The notes beneath the pieces were generated by a model that was not told the origin of the DNA, ran no database searches, and was given only the letters and a program-made list of their open reading frames with translations. Shown here piece by piece: positions 15,221-24,480 of a DNA stretch of 64,000 nt. The position numbers and the translations under genes were made by a program. The stretch covers positions 1 through 64,000 of the forward strand of contig NZ_JMQI01000054.1 of NCBI RefSeq assembly GCF_000695625.1. The letters are read 5' to 3'. Positions within the stretch are counted from its first letter, which is position 1; every line of letters starts with the position of its first letter. The DNA comes from Amycolatopsis rifamycinica (GTDB taxonomy: Bacteria; Actinomycetota; Actinomycetes; Mycobacteriales; Pseudonocardiaceae).

Positions 15221-16543
15221 ATGGGGAAGAGGATCGGCGCGGGCAAACGAGGACGGTCGCCCGGCCGCACCGCCGTCCTGCTGGGGGCAGGGGCATTGGT
15301 GACCGGCATGCTCGCCGGCTGTGCGACGAGCTCCGGGCTCAAGATCAACGTGTACATGTCACCCGAGGACAACTTCCAGAAGGTGGTCGACGGCTGCAAC
15401 GCGAAGGCGGCCGGCAAGTACGAAATCATCTACAACAAGCTGCCGCGCGGGGCGGACGACCAGCGGCTGCAGATGGCGCGCCGGCTGGCCGCGGGCGACC
15501 CGGCCATGGATATCCTCGGCCTCGACGTCACCTGGGTTTCGGAGTTCGCCGAAGCCGGCTGGGCCGAGGAGTGGACCGGCCGGAACAAGGCCGAGGCCAC
15601 CCAGGGCGTGCTGCAGGGACCGCTGGACACCGCGACCCACAACGGGAAGCTGTACGCGGCCACGAAGAACACCAACGTCCAGCTGCTCTGGTACGACGAC
15701 CGGGTGACGCCGAAGCCGCCGGCGACCTGGGACGAGATGATGCGGAAGGCCCAGGAGCTCAAGGGGCAGGGCAAGCCCTACGAGATCGTGTTCACCGGCG
15801 CTCAGTACGAAGGCCTGGTCGTCTTCTACAACACGCTGGTCGCGTCGATGGGCGGGCACATCCTCTCCGACGACGGCAAGTCCGTCGTGATGGACGAAGG
15901 CGCCGTGAAGGCGTTGGAGCTGCTGAAGAACGTCTCGACCTCCGGGCTCACCGACCCGTCGCTGAGCAACATGAAGGAAGACGACATCCGGCAGGCGTTC
16001 CAGCGCGGCCAGGCCGCGTTCCAGCTGAACTGGCCGTACGTCTACGCCGCCTACGCCAAGGACAAGAAGGCGGACCTCCCGCACTTCAAGTGGGCGGTCT
16101 ACCCGGCGGCCGCGCCCGGGGTGCCCGCCCGGACCACGATCGGCGGGTTCGACCTGGCCGTGAGCACCTACTCGCAGCACAAGCCGGAGGCCTTCGAGGC
16201 GGCGTTGTGCCTGCGCAGCCCGGAAAGCCAGAAGATCTCCGCGATCAACGACGGCGTGCCGCCGAGCATCGAGTCGGTGTACCACGACGACGTCCCGCTC
16301 GACCCGGGCAAGCCGGCTTCGGCCGACAACCCGAACATGGCGACCCAGTACCCGATGCGCGAGGCGATCCTCGCCGCGCTCAAGACCGCCGCGGTGCGCC
16401 CGCTGACCCCGGCGTACCAGAACGCCTCGACGGTCATGTCGAAGATCCTTTCGCCGCCGTCGGGCATCGACCCGCAGGCCACCGCGGCCAAGTTGCGCGA
16501 GCAGCTCGGTGACGCGCTCCAGTCGAAGGGAGTGATCCCGTGA
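15221..16543 (+). CDS. lpqY: Sugar ABC transporter substrate-binding lipoprotein LpqY
   Basis: A 440-residue periplasmic-type binding protein anchored as a lipoprotein. The signal peptide ends in the lipobox LAGC with acylated Cys at about residue 34. A type-1 solute-binding fold follows (INVYMSPEDNFQKVVDGCNA, DPAMDILGLDVTWVSEFAEA). In M. tuberculosis LpqY captures trehalose for SugABC; the conserved operon and similarity suggest the same here. The start is ATG 15221 with GAGGAGG upstream. Its stop overlaps the sugA start by 4 bp. Confidence 0.93.
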   Translation: MGKRIGAGKRGRSPGRTAVLLGAGALVTGMLAGCATSSGLKINVYMSPEDNFQKVVDGCNAKAAGKYEIIYNKLPRGADDQRLQMARRLAAGDPAMDILGLDVTWVSEFAEAGWAEEWTGRNKAEATQGVLQGPLDTATHNGKLYAATKNTNVQLLWYDDRVTPKPPATWDEMMRKAQELKGQGKPYEIVFTGAQYEGLVVFYNTLVASMGGHILSDDGKSVVMDEGAVKALELLKNVSTSGLTDPSLSNMKEDDIRQAFQRGQAAFQLNWPYVYAAYAKDKKADLPHFKWAVYPAAAPGVPARTTIGGFDLAVSTYSQHKPEAFEAALCLRSPESQKISAINDGVPPSIESVYHDDVPLDPGKPASADNPNMATQYPMREAILAALKTAAVRPLTPAYQNASTVMSKILSPPSGIDPQATAAKLREQLGDALQSKGVIP

Positions 16544-17511
16544 CCGTCCAGGACTCGACCCCGGCCGAAACCACCGGGGCCACGGTCGCCGCGGAGGCGA
16601 CGGCCCGTAAGCAGGGCAAACCCGTCCTGTCCGAAGGGAAGAAGGCCGAGCGGCGGCTCGGGCTGTGGCTGTGCGCGCCCGCGTTCATCGTGATGATCGC
16701 GGTCACCGGCTACCCGATCCTCTACTCGATCTGGCTGTCGCTGCAACGGTACGACCTGCGCTTCCCGGCGCAGCAGGAGTTCGTCGGCTTCGACAACTAC
16801 GGCGCCGTGCTGTCCAGTTCGTACTGGTGGACCGCGTTCGGCACCACGATGTTCCTCACCGTGGTCTCGGTCGCGATCGAGTTCGTGCTGGGCATGGCGC
16901 TGGCGCTGGTCATGCACCGGACGCTCGTCGGCCGCGGCCTGGTCCGCACCGTCGCCCTGATCCCGTACGGCATCGTCACGGTCGTCGCGGCGTTCTCGTG
17001 GTACTACGCCTGGACGCCGAAGACCGGCTACCTGGCGAACTTCCTCTCCGCCGACGCGGCTCCGCTGACCGACCAGTGGCCGTCGCTGTTCATCATCATC
17101 GGCGCCGAGGTGTGGAAGACCACGCCGTTCATGGCGCTGCTGCTGATGGCCGGGCTGGCCCTGGTGCCGGACGACCTGCTCAAGGCCGCGGCGATGGACG
17201 GCGCGAGCGCGTGGCAGCGGTTCACGAAGGTGATGCTGCCGGTGATGAAGCCGGCGATCCTGGTCGCGCTGCTGTTTCGCACGCTCGACGCGTTCCGCAT
17301 CTTCGACAACATCTACGTGCTCACCAGCGGCGCGCAGGACACCGGCTCGGTGTCCATGCAGACCTACAACAACCTGGTCAAGGGGCTCAACCTCGGGATC
17401 GGGTCGACGATGGCGGTGCTGATCTTCATCACGGTGGCGATCATCGCCTTCATCTTCATCAAGGTGTTCGGCACCGCCGCACCCGGCTCGGACAACGGGG
17501 GTAAGCGCTGA
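16540..17511 (+). CDS. sugA: Sugar ABC transporter permease SugA
   Basis: A 323-residue inner-membrane permease of the MalF type. After a cytoplasmic N-terminus of about 45 residues there are six TM segments, beginning LGLWLCAPAFIVMIAVTGYP. The EAA loop that docks on the ATPase is LLKAAAMDGASAWQRFTKVM (about residues 210-230), with the partner helix LPVMKPAILVAL. GTG 16540 overlaps the lpqY stop (GTGA), and its own TGA overlaps the sugB start (TGATG). Equivalent to Rv1236. Confidence 0.94.
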   Translation: MTVQDSTPAETTGATVAAEATARKQGKPVLSEGKKAERRLGLWLCAPAFIVMIAVTGYPILYSIWLSLQRYDLRFPAQQEFVGFDNYGAVLSSSYWWTAFGTTMFLTVVSVAIEFVLGMALALVMHRTLVGRGLVRTVALIPYGIVTVVAAFSWYYAWTPKTGYLANFLSADAAPLTDQWPSLFIIIGAEVWKTTPFMALLLMAGLALVPDDLLKAAAMDGASAWQRFTKVMLPVMKPAILVALLFRTLDAFRIFDNIYVLTSGAQDTGSVSMQTYNNLVKGLNLGIGSTMAVLIFITVAIIAFIFIKVFGTAAPGSDNGGKR

Positions 17512-18350
17512 TGGTGATGGGAACCGTCACGACGGGCCGCAAGGCCAGGTGGGGCCTCGTCGACATCCTCGTGCTGGTGTTCGCGCTGGTGCCGGTGCTC
17601 TGGGTGGTTTCGCTGTCGTTCAAGACCAAGGACACGCTGACCGACGGGAGCTTCATCCCGCAGGAGTGGACCTGGCAGAACTACGCGGACATCTTCCAGA
17701 CCTCGGAGTTCCTGCTGGCACTGGTGAACTCGATCGGCATCGCGATCATCTCCACGGTGATCGCGGTGGTGCTGGGCACGATGGCCGCGTACGCGATCGC
17801 CCGGCTCGACTTCCCCGGCAAGCAGGTGCTCGTCGGGCTGTCGCTGCTGATCGCGATGTTCCCGCAGGTGTCGCTGGTGACGCCGCTGTTCAACATCGAG
17901 CGGAACCTGGGCCTGTTCGACACGTGGCCGGGGCTGATCCTGCCCTACATCACGTTCGCGCTGCCGCTGTCGATCTACACGCTGTCGGCGTTCTTCCGGG
18001 AAATCCCGTGGGAGCTGGAGAAGGCGGCGAAGATGGACGGCGCGACGCCGGCACAGGCGTTCCGCCGGGTGATCGCGCCACTGGCCGCGCCGGGCGTGTT
18101 CACCACGGCGATCCTGGTGTTCATCTTCTGCTGGAACGACTTCCTGTTCGCCATCTCGCTGACGTCGACCACGGCGTCGCGCACGGTGCCGGCGGCGCTG
18201 TCGTTCTTCACCGGGTCCTCGCAGTTCGAGGACCCGACCGGGCAGGTGTGCGCGGCCGCGGTCGTGATCACCATCCCGATCATCGTGTTCGTCCTGTTCT
18301 TCCAGCGTCGCATCGTGGCGGGGCTGACCTCCGGTGCGGTGAAGGGGTAG
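17511..18350 (+). CDS. sugB: Sugar ABC transporter permease SugB
   Basis: A 279-residue permease of the MalG type with six TM segments (LVDILVLVFALVPVLWVVSL first) and the EAA motif ELEKAAKMDGATPAQAFRRV at about residues 165-185. With SugA it forms the translocation channel. ATG 17511 shares one base with the sugA stop. Only 4 bp separate its stop from sugC. Equivalent to Rv1237. Confidence 0.94.
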   Translation: MVMGTVTTGRKARWGLVDILVLVFALVPVLWVVSLSFKTKDTLTDGSFIPQEWTWQNYADIFQTSEFLLALVNSIGIAIISTVIAVVLGTMAAYAIARLDFPGKQVLVGLSLLIAMFPQVSLVTPLFNIERNLGLFDTWPGLILPYITFALPLSIYTLSAFFREIPWELEKAAKMDGATPAQAFRRVIAPLAAPGVFTTAILVFIFCWNDFLFAISLTSTTASRTVPAALSFFTGSSQFEDPTGQVCAAAVVITIPIIVFVLFFQRRIVAGLTSGAVKG

Positions 18351-18354
18351 CGCT

Positions 18355-19536
18355 ATGGCAGAGATCGTGCTCGACAAGGTGTCGAAGAAGTACCCCGACG
18401 GTGCCCTCGCCGTGTCCGAAGTGGACATCACCATCGCCGACGGCGAGTTCATCATCCTGGTCGGCCCGTCCGGCTGCGGGAAGTCGACAACGCTGAACAT
18501 GGTGGCCGGCCTGGAGGACATCTCCTCCGGCGAGCTGCGCATCGACGGCAAGCGCGTCAACGAGAAGGCCCCGAAGGACCGGGACATCGCGATGGTGTTC
18601 CAGTCCTACGCGCTGTACCCGCACATGAGCGTCCGGGAGAACATGGCCTTCCCGCTGCGGCTGGCCAAGGTCGACGACAAGACGGTGCGGGCGAAGGTCG
18701 AAGAGGCCGCGAAGATCCTCGACCTGACCGCGCACCTGGACCGCAAGCCGGCCAACCTCTCCGGTGGCCAGCGCCAGCGCGTCGCGATGGGCCGGGCGAT
18801 CGTCCGGAGCCCGAAGGCGTTCCTGATGGACGAACCGCTGTCCAACCTGGACGCCAAGCTCCGCGGCCAGATGCGCACGTCGGTGTCGAAGATCCAGAAG
18901 CAGCTCGGCACGACGACGCTGTACGTCACGCACGACCAGACCGAGGCCATGACCCTGGGCGACCGGGTCGTGGTGCTGCGGGCCGGGTACGTGCAGCAGA
19001 TCGGTTCGCCGCAGTTCCTCTACGACAACCCGGCGAACCTGTTCGTGGCCGGGTTCATCGGCTCGCCGTCGATGAACTTCGTCCCGGCGACGCTGGAGAA
19101 CAACGAGCTGCGCAGCGCGCTGGGCACGACGCCGCTGACCGACCGCGTCCGGCAGCTGGTGGAGCGGGCGAACGCGCCCCGCGACGTCATCGTCGGCATC
19201 CGGCCGGAGCACTTCGAGGACGCGGCGCTGGTGGAGGCGGGCCAGAAGACCGGCGGGGCCACCTTCACCGCGCACATCGACGTGCTGGAGTCGATGGGCT
19301 CGGAGAAGTTCGCCCACTTCACGCTGGAAGGCGAAGCGGCGACCGCCGAGGAGCTGGCCGAGCTGGCCGCGGACAGCGGCTCGTCCGACGTCCCGGGCGC
19401 GGAGTCCCAGATCGTGGCGCGGTTGTCGGCGGAGTCGTCGGCGAAGGAGAACGCCGACCTCGAAATCTGGTACGACGCGGACAAGATCAAGCTGTTCGAC
19501 CCGTCGAACGGCAAGAACCTCACCTACGAGGACTAG
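18355..19536 (+). CDS. sugC: Sugar ABC transporter ATP-binding protein SugC
   Basis: A 393-residue MalK/MsmX-type ATPase powering LpqY-SugAB. Walker A is GPSGCGKST at 37-45, Q-loop VFQSYALYPHM, ABC signature LSGGQRQR (about 135), Walker B AFLMDEPLSNLDAK with D-loop, and the H-loop YVTHDQTEA. The C-terminal third is the TOBE/regulatory domain (VIVGIRPEHFEDAALVE), with an insertion rich in Ala/Glu/Ser. It starts at ATG 18355, 4 bp after sugB, and ends before a strong hairpin. Equivalent to Rv1238. Confidence 0.95.
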   Translation: MAEIVLDKVSKKYPDGALAVSEVDITIADGEFIILVGPSGCGKSTTLNMVAGLEDISSGELRIDGKRVNEKAPKDRDIAMVFQSYALYPHMSVRENMAFPLRLAKVDDKTVRAKVEEAAKILDLTAHLDRKPANLSGGQRQRVAMGRAIVRSPKAFLMDEPLSNLDAKLRGQMRTSVSKIQKQLGTTTLYVTHDQTEAMTLGDRVVVLRAGYVQQIGSPQFLYDNPANLFVAGFIGSPSMNFVPATLENNELRSALGTTPLTDRVRQLVERANAPRDVIVGIRPEHFEDAALVEAGQKTGGATFTAHIDVLESMGSEKFAHFTLEGEAATAEELAELAADSGSSDVPGAESQIVARLSAESSAKENADLEIWYDADKIKLFDPSNGKNLTYED

Positions 19537-19551
19537 GTCCGCCGCCGCGGT

Positions 19552-19593
19552 CGTGAGTGGTAAGGCGGGTTCCCACCCGCCTTACCACTCACG
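19552..19593. terminator. Strong bidirectional hairpin between sugC and lipoprotein gene
   Basis: Arms of 19 bp (19552-19570 and 19575-19593) are perfectly complementary around a TCCC loop. It lies between two convergent stops, so it can terminate both transcripts. No U tract is needed for such a stable stem. Confidence 0.85.
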
Positions 19594-19598
19594 ATGCG

Positions 19599-20495
19599 TC
19601 ACGGGGTGGGGAGGCGGGGGAAGATCGCGTTCGCCGCGCTGCGGGCGAGTGCGCACGTGGCGTCGCCCGCCGTGCCCGCCGTCTCGACCACGCTGATCTC
19701 CGCCAGTTCGCGGTGGCCCGGCAGGCCGGGGGCCGGCTGGGTGGTGTCGGCCAGGCAGAACGCGCCCGCCACCCGGACGCGGGCGTCGCGGCCGCCGAGC
19801 TTTTCGGCCGGGCCGGCCGGTTCCGTCGTCTCCACGGTCAGCTTGAGGCTCACCTTGCCGCGGATGCAGCTGTGCCCGGACAGCCCGATCGACGGCCGGC
19901 TGCCGGGCCCGGCGGCGGCGTCGAGGTCGTGGTCGTCGAGCGGGACGCACGGCGCGACCCGGCCCCACGAGCGTTCCGGGAACGCCAGCCGCCCGACCTT
20001 GTGCGCGGTGATCGCGGCCAGCGCCGAGCCGACGGCGGCGTCCGCGACGCCGCAGCGGGCGGCCTGGTCGCCGGTGTCGTCGGCGACCGACAGGTCCAGC
20101 CGGTTGCCGTCGGCGAAGGTGATGGCGCGGGTGCACGCGGTGCGGTCGTTGAACATCGACTGCTGCACCGCGACGCCGTCGGGTACCGGGCCGGCGTAGT
20201 CGTAGGGCTTGATGTTCGGGTCGGAGTCGAAGGCCAGCGGACCGACGAGGATCGTGCGCGGGCCGGCGGTGGCGTGGCAGTCCTCGAACGTCGGGACGGC
20301 GACCGCGCCGGGAGCCACCGCGGGCACGTCGAGCAGGCTGCAGTAGTCGATACTGCCGAAGTCGCCGAGCGCCTCGGCGGCGGTCAGCGGCGTGGGCCCG
20401 GAAGCCGGCTCGGGCGCGGCCTGGGTGGTGGCGCAGCCACCCGCGAGGAGGGCGCAGAGCAGCGCGACGGCCAAGCTTTTCGGACGCGGGTACAC
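19599..20495 (-). CDS. Putative secreted lipoprotein of unknown function (DUF3558-like)
   Basis: About 298 residues. GTG 20495 gives a lipoprotein signal peptide MYPRPKSLAVALLCALLAGG followed by Cys21. The mature protein has several Cys residues (IDYCSLLD, TFEDCHAT, RTACTRAI, ARCGVADA, GHSCIRG, GAFCLAD, DATCALA), suggesting disulphides outside the cell. The duplicated pattern (CSLL and later ARCGVADAAVGSALAAI) is like the DUF3558 lipoproteins common in Pseudonocardiaceae; I am not certain. No Shine-Dalgarno is present, and GATACT lies 8 nt upstream of the GTG, so it is probably leaderless. Confidence 0.75.
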   Translation of the reverse strand: MYPRPKSLAVALLCALLAGGCATTQAAPEPASGPTPLTAAEALGDFGSIDYCSLLDVPAVAPGAVAVPTFEDCHATAGPRTILVGPLAFDSDPNIKPYDYAGPVPDGVAVQQSMFNDRTACTRAITFADGNRLDLSVADDTGDQAARCGVADAAVGSALAAITAHKVGRLAFPERSWGRVAPCVPLDDHDLDAAAGPGSRPSIGLSGHSCIRGKVSLKLTVETTEPAGPAEKLGGRDARVRVAGAFCLADTTQPAPGLPGHRELAEISVVETAGTAGDATCALARSAANAIFPRLPTP

Positions 20496-20748
20496 GGGGT
20501 GCAAGTATCACCACATCACGCGGAAAAACCAGCCCTGACGGGGACATCTCTCACTCTTTTTCCCGCCACCCGGGGCGAACGGGCAGTTCAGGCGGTTTCC
20601 GGGGCGGGAACGCGGGTTTCGGCGACCGGCTGAACGATTTTCGGATTTGCCTCCCCCTAAGGGCGCGATCCATCCCGCGAGCGATGCGGGAGTGGGTACT
20701 CCAGTGGTGAAGTGGCGGTATCGGAAGTTCGAGGAAAGGGAAACGACG

Positions 20749-20946
20749 ATGAGCGCACCGGTCACCAGGGGCTCGCTGTCCCGTCCGCGGCACGGCCGCA
20801 TGATCGCCGGCGTCTGCGCGGGCCTGGCCCAGCGGTACGGCATGAAGCCCGGCACCGTGCGGCTGCTGGCCGTGCTGTCCTGCCTGCTGCCCGGGCCGCA
20901 GTTCGTGGCCTACCTGATCATGTGGGCGGTCATCCCGTCCGAATGA
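20749..20946 (+). CDS. PspC-domain small membrane protein
   Basis: A 65-residue protein with a single PspC (phage-shock protein C) domain: the conserved RPRHGRMIAGVCAGLAQRYG followed by a hydrophobic segment LLAVLSCLLPGPQFVAYLIM. Stand-alone PspC proteins are linked to envelope stress. ATG 20749 has GAGGAAAGGG upstream; the frame is open further upstream but is not conserved-like. The 250 bp before it hold the promoter but no other gene. No other psp gene is adjacent. Confidence 0.88.
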   Translation: MSAPVTRGSLSRPRHGRMIAGVCAGLAQRYGMKPGTVRLLAVLSCLLPGPQFVAYLIMWAVIPSE

Positions 20947-20982
20947 GCCGTGGGCGGGGAGGGAAAGCCGCCACGCTGCGGC

Positions 20983-21488
20983 GGTGAACGCGGAACCCGG
21001 CCGAGCGGAGTGGGCGGTGTCCCTCGCCGACCTGGCCACGGGCGGCACGGGCGGGTGCTGCGGCGTGGATCTGCGCGACCACCTCGTTCCGCTGCCGGGC
21101 CAGTGGGAGCCGGCCGCCGCCGAGGCGCTTCCGGAACTGCTTCGCCACGCGGAGCACAGCGGGCTTCCGGTGCGGGGCGAAGTCCTGGACGTCGTCGACC
21201 GGCCCGGACCGGCTGGCGGTCGCCACCGCACTCGCCCGGGGCACCGGGGACGTCGCGGAGGCGCTGGCGGTGCTCACCGAGCCGAAGCCGAGGCGGACTC
21301 CGGCGGATTTCGCGGCGGTGCGGGCACTGGCCACGCTGGGGCCGCTGCCCCCGCAGGTGGCCCCGGTGCTGCGGGAGCTGCTGGCCCGGGACGAACGGTT
21401 CCGGTGGTCCGGGGCCTGCGCGGCGTTCCGCGAAGACGAGCAGTTCCGCCGCGACGCCGCTCGCGCGTTGGCGAACTGCGCCGCCTGA
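20983..21488 (+). pseudogene. Broken HEAT-repeat-like gene (frameshifted)
   Basis: Two stretches in different frames join into one coherent protein. The first runs from GTG 20983 (EWAVSLADLATGGTGGCCGV through LLRHAEHSGLPVRGEVLDVV). The second is in the next frame from about 21205 (DRLAVATALARGTGDVAEAL, then LPPQVAPVLRELLARDERFR and FRRDAARALANCAA), ending at 21488. The switch is near 21195-21210. The second part has the Ala/Leu/Arg helical rhythm of HEAT/PBS-lyase repeats. It looks like the remnant of a longer gene. A sequencing error at one base cannot be excluded. Confidence 0.55.
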
Positions 21489-21496
21489 AGCCGGCG

Positions 21497-22162
21497 TCAG
21501 GGACGCCAGCAGGACATCGCTTCGTCGACTTCCCGCTCGTCGAGCGGCGGGTGCGGCAGCGCCGACGGCTTGCCGGGCCGGGCCCGCAGGCCGTCGAGCA
21601 GCATCGCCAGGCTCCGGCGCCACAGGTCCGGGTCCACCGCGGAGGTGAACTCGATCACCGAGCCGATCATCATGTGCAGGATCGGGATGTCCGTGGGGGC
21701 GAAGTCGGCGCGGAGGCCACCCGCCTCCTGGGCGCGCTGGACGAGCTGTGTGATCAACGGCACCAGCCGCGCTTTTTCCTCGGCCACGTGCTCGTGGCCG
21801 AACTTGTTCGACAGCATGATCTCGCGCAGCCCGCGGTCGCCGGAGTGCAGTTCGATCGACTTCCAGGTGAAGTCGACGAAGGCCTGCCAGGCGTCCTCGG
21901 CCTTCAGCGCCTTTTCGGCCAGCGAGCCGATTTCTTCCATCCGCTCGGCGAACATGGCTTCGACCAGGTGTTCCTTGCTGGGGAAGCGGCGGTAGACCGT
22001 GCCGACGCCGAGGCCGGCGTGGTGCGCGATGTCGTCCAGCGTGGCCTCGAGCCCGCGCCGGCCGAACACTTCGCGGGCCGACGCCAGGATGCGACGGCGG
22101 TTGAGTTCAGCGTCACGCCGCAGCGGCCGCGCCGGTGCGGCGGGACCAGCGTCCCGTGCCAT
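21497..22162 (-). CDS. TetR-family regulator, divergent from DHA2 efflux pump
   Basis: A 221-residue one-component repressor. The N-terminal HTH is RRRILASAREVFGRRGLEAT followed by LDDIAHHAGLGVGTVYRRFP (about residues 22-62). The rest is a helical ligand-binding domain. It is divergent from a 14-TM MFS pump with a near-palindromic site between them, the classic layout for drug-responsive repression of an exporter. It starts at ATG 22162. The ligand is unknown. Confidence 0.9.
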   Translation of the reverse strand: MARDAGPAAPARPLRRDAELNRRRILASAREVFGRRGLEATLDDIAHHAGLGVGTVYRRFPSKEHLVEAMFAERMEEIGSLAEKALKAEDAWQAFVDFTWKSIELHSGDRGLREIMLSNKFGHEHVAEEKARLVPLITQLVQRAQEAGGLRADFAPTDIPILHMMIGSVIEFTSAVDPDLWRRSLAMLLDGLRARPGKPSALPHPPLDEREVDEAMSCWRP

Positions 22163-22221
22163 GGCTCCAGTCTAGCTCGTCAAGTAGAGGCGCCATCTCC
22201 GGTTCTTGTGTACCTTGGGGC

Positions 22222-22243
22222 GAGTAAGGGGAGATACCTACTC
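22222..22243. promoter_or_regulatory. Candidate TetR operator
   Basis: GAGTAAGG (22222-22229) and CCTACTC (22237-22243) form an imperfect inverted repeat, 22 bp overall, in the gap between the divergent TetR and MFS genes, about 40 bp before the MFS ATG. Spacing and size suit a TetR dimer. Confidence 0.45.
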
Positions 22244-22280
22244 CACATAGTCTTCTGATCACTTTCTGTGAGGCCCCTCC

Positions 22281-23780
22281 ATGTCCGAATCCACACTCGC
22301 CGTCGCGCCGTCGGGGGACACGCGCGCCGCCGTAAACCCACACCACGCCAGACGCTGGCTGATCCTGGTGATGATCGGCATCGCGCAGCTGATGGTCGTC
22401 CTGGACGCGACCGTCGTGAACATCGCGCTGCCCTCGGCCCAGGTCGACCTGGGCTTCTCCAACGACGCCCGGCAGTGGGTCGTCACGGCCTACGCGCTCG
22501 CGTTCGGCAGCCTGCTGCTGCTCGGCGGGCGGCTCGCGGACCTCTTCGGCCGCAAGAACGCCCTCCTCGTCGGCCTGGCCGGCTTCGCCGCGGTGTCCGC
22601 GCTCGGCGGCGCCGCGACCAACATCGAGCTGCTGCTGGTCGCCCGCGCGGCACAGGGCGTGTTCGGCGCGCTGCTGGCGCCCGCCACGCTTTCGCTGCTG
22701 ACCACGACGTTCACCGACCCGAAGGAGCGCGGCCGCGCGTTCGGCGTGTTCGGCGCCATCGGCGGTGGCGGCGCGGCGGTCGGCCTGCTGCTCGGCGGCG
22801 TGCTCACCGAGTACCTCGACTGGCGCTGGTGCATGTTCGTCAACATCATCTTCGCGGTCGTCGCGTTCATCGGCAGCTCGGTCCTGTTGCGCAACCAGAA
22901 GGACGAGGGCCCGCGGCCCAAGCTCGACCTGCCGGGCACGGTGACCGCGTCGGCCGGCCTGTTCGCGCTGGTCTACGGCTTCGCGAACGCCGAGGCGGAC
23001 TCGTGGTCCTCGGTGTCGGTCTGGGGCTTCCTGACCGCCGGTGTGGTGCTGCTGGCCGTGTTCGTGTGGCTGCAGCAGCGCGTCGCGCACCCGCTGCTGC
23101 CGCTGCGCGTCCTGCTCGACCGGAACCGCGGCGGCTCGTACCTGGCGATGTTCCTGCTCGCCATCGGGATGTTCGCGATCTTCCTGTTCCTGACGTTCTA
23201 CGTGCAGCAGAACCTGCGGTTCACGCCGATCCAGAGCGGCGTCGGGTTCCTGCCGATGGTGGCGACGCTGATGCTGTCGGCCACGACGGCGACGGCCGTG
23301 CTGCTGCCGCGCTTCGGCCCCCGGCCGCTGGTCCCGACCGGCATGGCGATCGCCGCGGCCGGCCTGTTCTGGCTGAGCGGCATCGGCCTCGAGAGCACAT
23401 ACGCCTCCGGTGTCCTCGGCCCGCTCCTGGTGATGGGCTTCGGCATCGGCCTGGCGATGGCGCCGGCGATGAGCGTCGCGACGTTCGGCGTCGAGGCGCA
23501 CGACTCGGGTGTCGCGTCCGCGGCGGTGAACACGATGCAGCAGGTCGGCGGCTCGATCGGCACGGCGCTGCTCAGCACGCTGGCCGGCAACGCGGCCGCG
23601 GACTACATCGCGGGCAAGGCCCCGGCCCCGCAACTGGCGGCCGAGGCGGCGATCGAGAGCTACACGACGGCGTTCACCTGGGCCGCGGTGATCTACGTGG
23701 TGGGCGCGGTGCTCAGCGGCCTGCTGCTGCGCCCGGGCGTCCCGAAGGGCGAAGCGGCGCCGGGCGCCGTGCACATGTAG
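22281..23780 (+). CDS. DHA2-family MFS drug efflux transporter (EmrB/QacA-like, 14 TM)
   Basis: A 499-residue proton antiporter of the EmrB/QacA family. The motif D1 region in TM1 is LMVVLDATVVNIALP, the loop 2-3 motif A is GGRLADLFGRKNALL, and motif C in TM5 is GAIGGGGAAVGLLLGGVL. About 14 hydrophobic segments are visible. It likely exports a toxic compound or an endogenous secondary metabolite. Regulation by the divergent TetR gene is inferred. A hairpin follows the stop. Confidence 0.92.
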   Translation: MSESTLAVAPSGDTRAAVNPHHARRWLILVMIGIAQLMVVLDATVVNIALPSAQVDLGFSNDARQWVVTAYALAFGSLLLLGGRLADLFGRKNALLVGLAGFAAVSALGGAATNIELLLVARAAQGVFGALLAPATLSLLTTTFTDPKERGRAFGVFGAIGGGGAAVGLLLGGVLTEYLDWRWCMFVNIIFAVVAFIGSSVLLRNQKDEGPRPKLDLPGTVTASAGLFALVYGFANAEADSWSSVSVWGFLTAGVVLLAVFVWLQQRVAHPLLPLRVLLDRNRGGSYLAMFLLAIGMFAIFLFLTFYVQQNLRFTPIQSGVGFLPMVATLMLSATTATAVLLPRFGPRPLVPTGMAIAAAGLFWLSGIGLESTYASGVLGPLLVMGFGIGLAMAPAMSVATFGVEAHDSGVASAAVNTMQQVGGSIGTALLSTLAGNAAADYIAGKAPAPQLAAEAAIESYTTAFTWAAVIYVVGAVLSGLLLRPGVPKGEAAPGAVHM

Positions 23781-23790
23781 GTCCTCGTGC

Positions 23791-23824
23791 GTGAGCGGGC
23801 CTCCTTCCGGGGAGGCCCGCTCAC
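23791..23824. terminator. Hairpin terminator between MFS and response-regulator genes
   Basis: The inverted repeat GTGAGCGGGCCTCC...GGAGGCCCGCTCAC has a 14-bp stem and TTCCGG loop. It overlaps the stop codon of the convergent response-regulator gene by a few bases and can serve both strands. Confidence 0.8.
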
Positions 23825-24480
23825 GTCACCAGGCCGTGGCGGTAGGCGTAGACGACGGCCTGGACGCGGTCGCGCAGGTCCAGTTTGGTCAGGATGCGCG
23901 ACACGAACGTCTTGACGGTTTCCTGGCTGATCACCAGCCGTTCCGCGATCTCGCTGTTGGACAGGCCGTCCGCGAGCAGGCGCAGGACCTCGAGCTCGCG
24001 GGGGGTCAGCGGGAGTTCCGGGGCGGCGTCCGGCGCGGGCCGGATCCGGGCGGCGTGCCGGCCCACCAGCCGGCGCGTCACCTCGGGGTCCAGCAGCGCC
24101 GCGCCGGTGGCCACGGTCCGGATGCCGTGCAGCAGCCGGTCCGGTGGCGCGTCCTTGAGCAGGAACCCGCTCGCGCCCGCGCGCAGCGCCTCGTAGACGT
24201 ATTCGTCGAGGTTGAACGTCGTCAGCACGAGCACCTTGACCGGGTGCGGCACCCCGGCCCCGGCCAGCAGGCGGGTGGCCTCGATGCCGTCGAGCACCGG
24301 CATGCGCACGTCCATCACCACGACGTCCGGGCGCAGCCGGGCCGCGAGGTCGACCGCGGCACGCCCGTCGCCGCACTCGCCGACCACTTCGAAGTCGGGC
24401 TGGGCCCCGATGATCGTCACCAGCCCGGTGCGGATCAGCATCTGGTCGTCGCAGACCAGGACCCGGATCGGCGCGCTCAT
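23821..24480 (-). CDS. NarL/FixJ-family response regulator
   Basis: A 219-residue two-component regulator. The receiver domain (residues 1-125) has the acidic pocket DD at 11-12, the phospho-acceptor D57 (VVVMDVRMP), and KD near 110 (GFLLKDAPP). The C-terminal LuxR-type HTH is LTPRELEVLRLLADGLSNSE then IAERLVISQETVKTFVSRI. Its ATG overlaps the kinase stop (ATGA), so the pair is translationally coupled. Targets are unknown; the adjacent CPBP gene in the same operon is one candidate. Confidence 0.94.
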   Translation of the reverse strand: MSAPIRVLVCDDQMLIRTGLVTIIGAQPDFEVVGECGDGRAAVDLAARLRPDVVVMDVRMPVLDGIEATRLLAGAGVPHPVKVLVLTTFNLDEYVYEALRAGASGFLLKDAPPDRLLHGIRTVATGAALLDPEVTRRLVGRHAARIRPAPDAAPELPLTPRELEVLRLLADGLSNSEIAERLVISQETVKTFVSRILTKLDLRDRVQAVVYAYRHGLVT

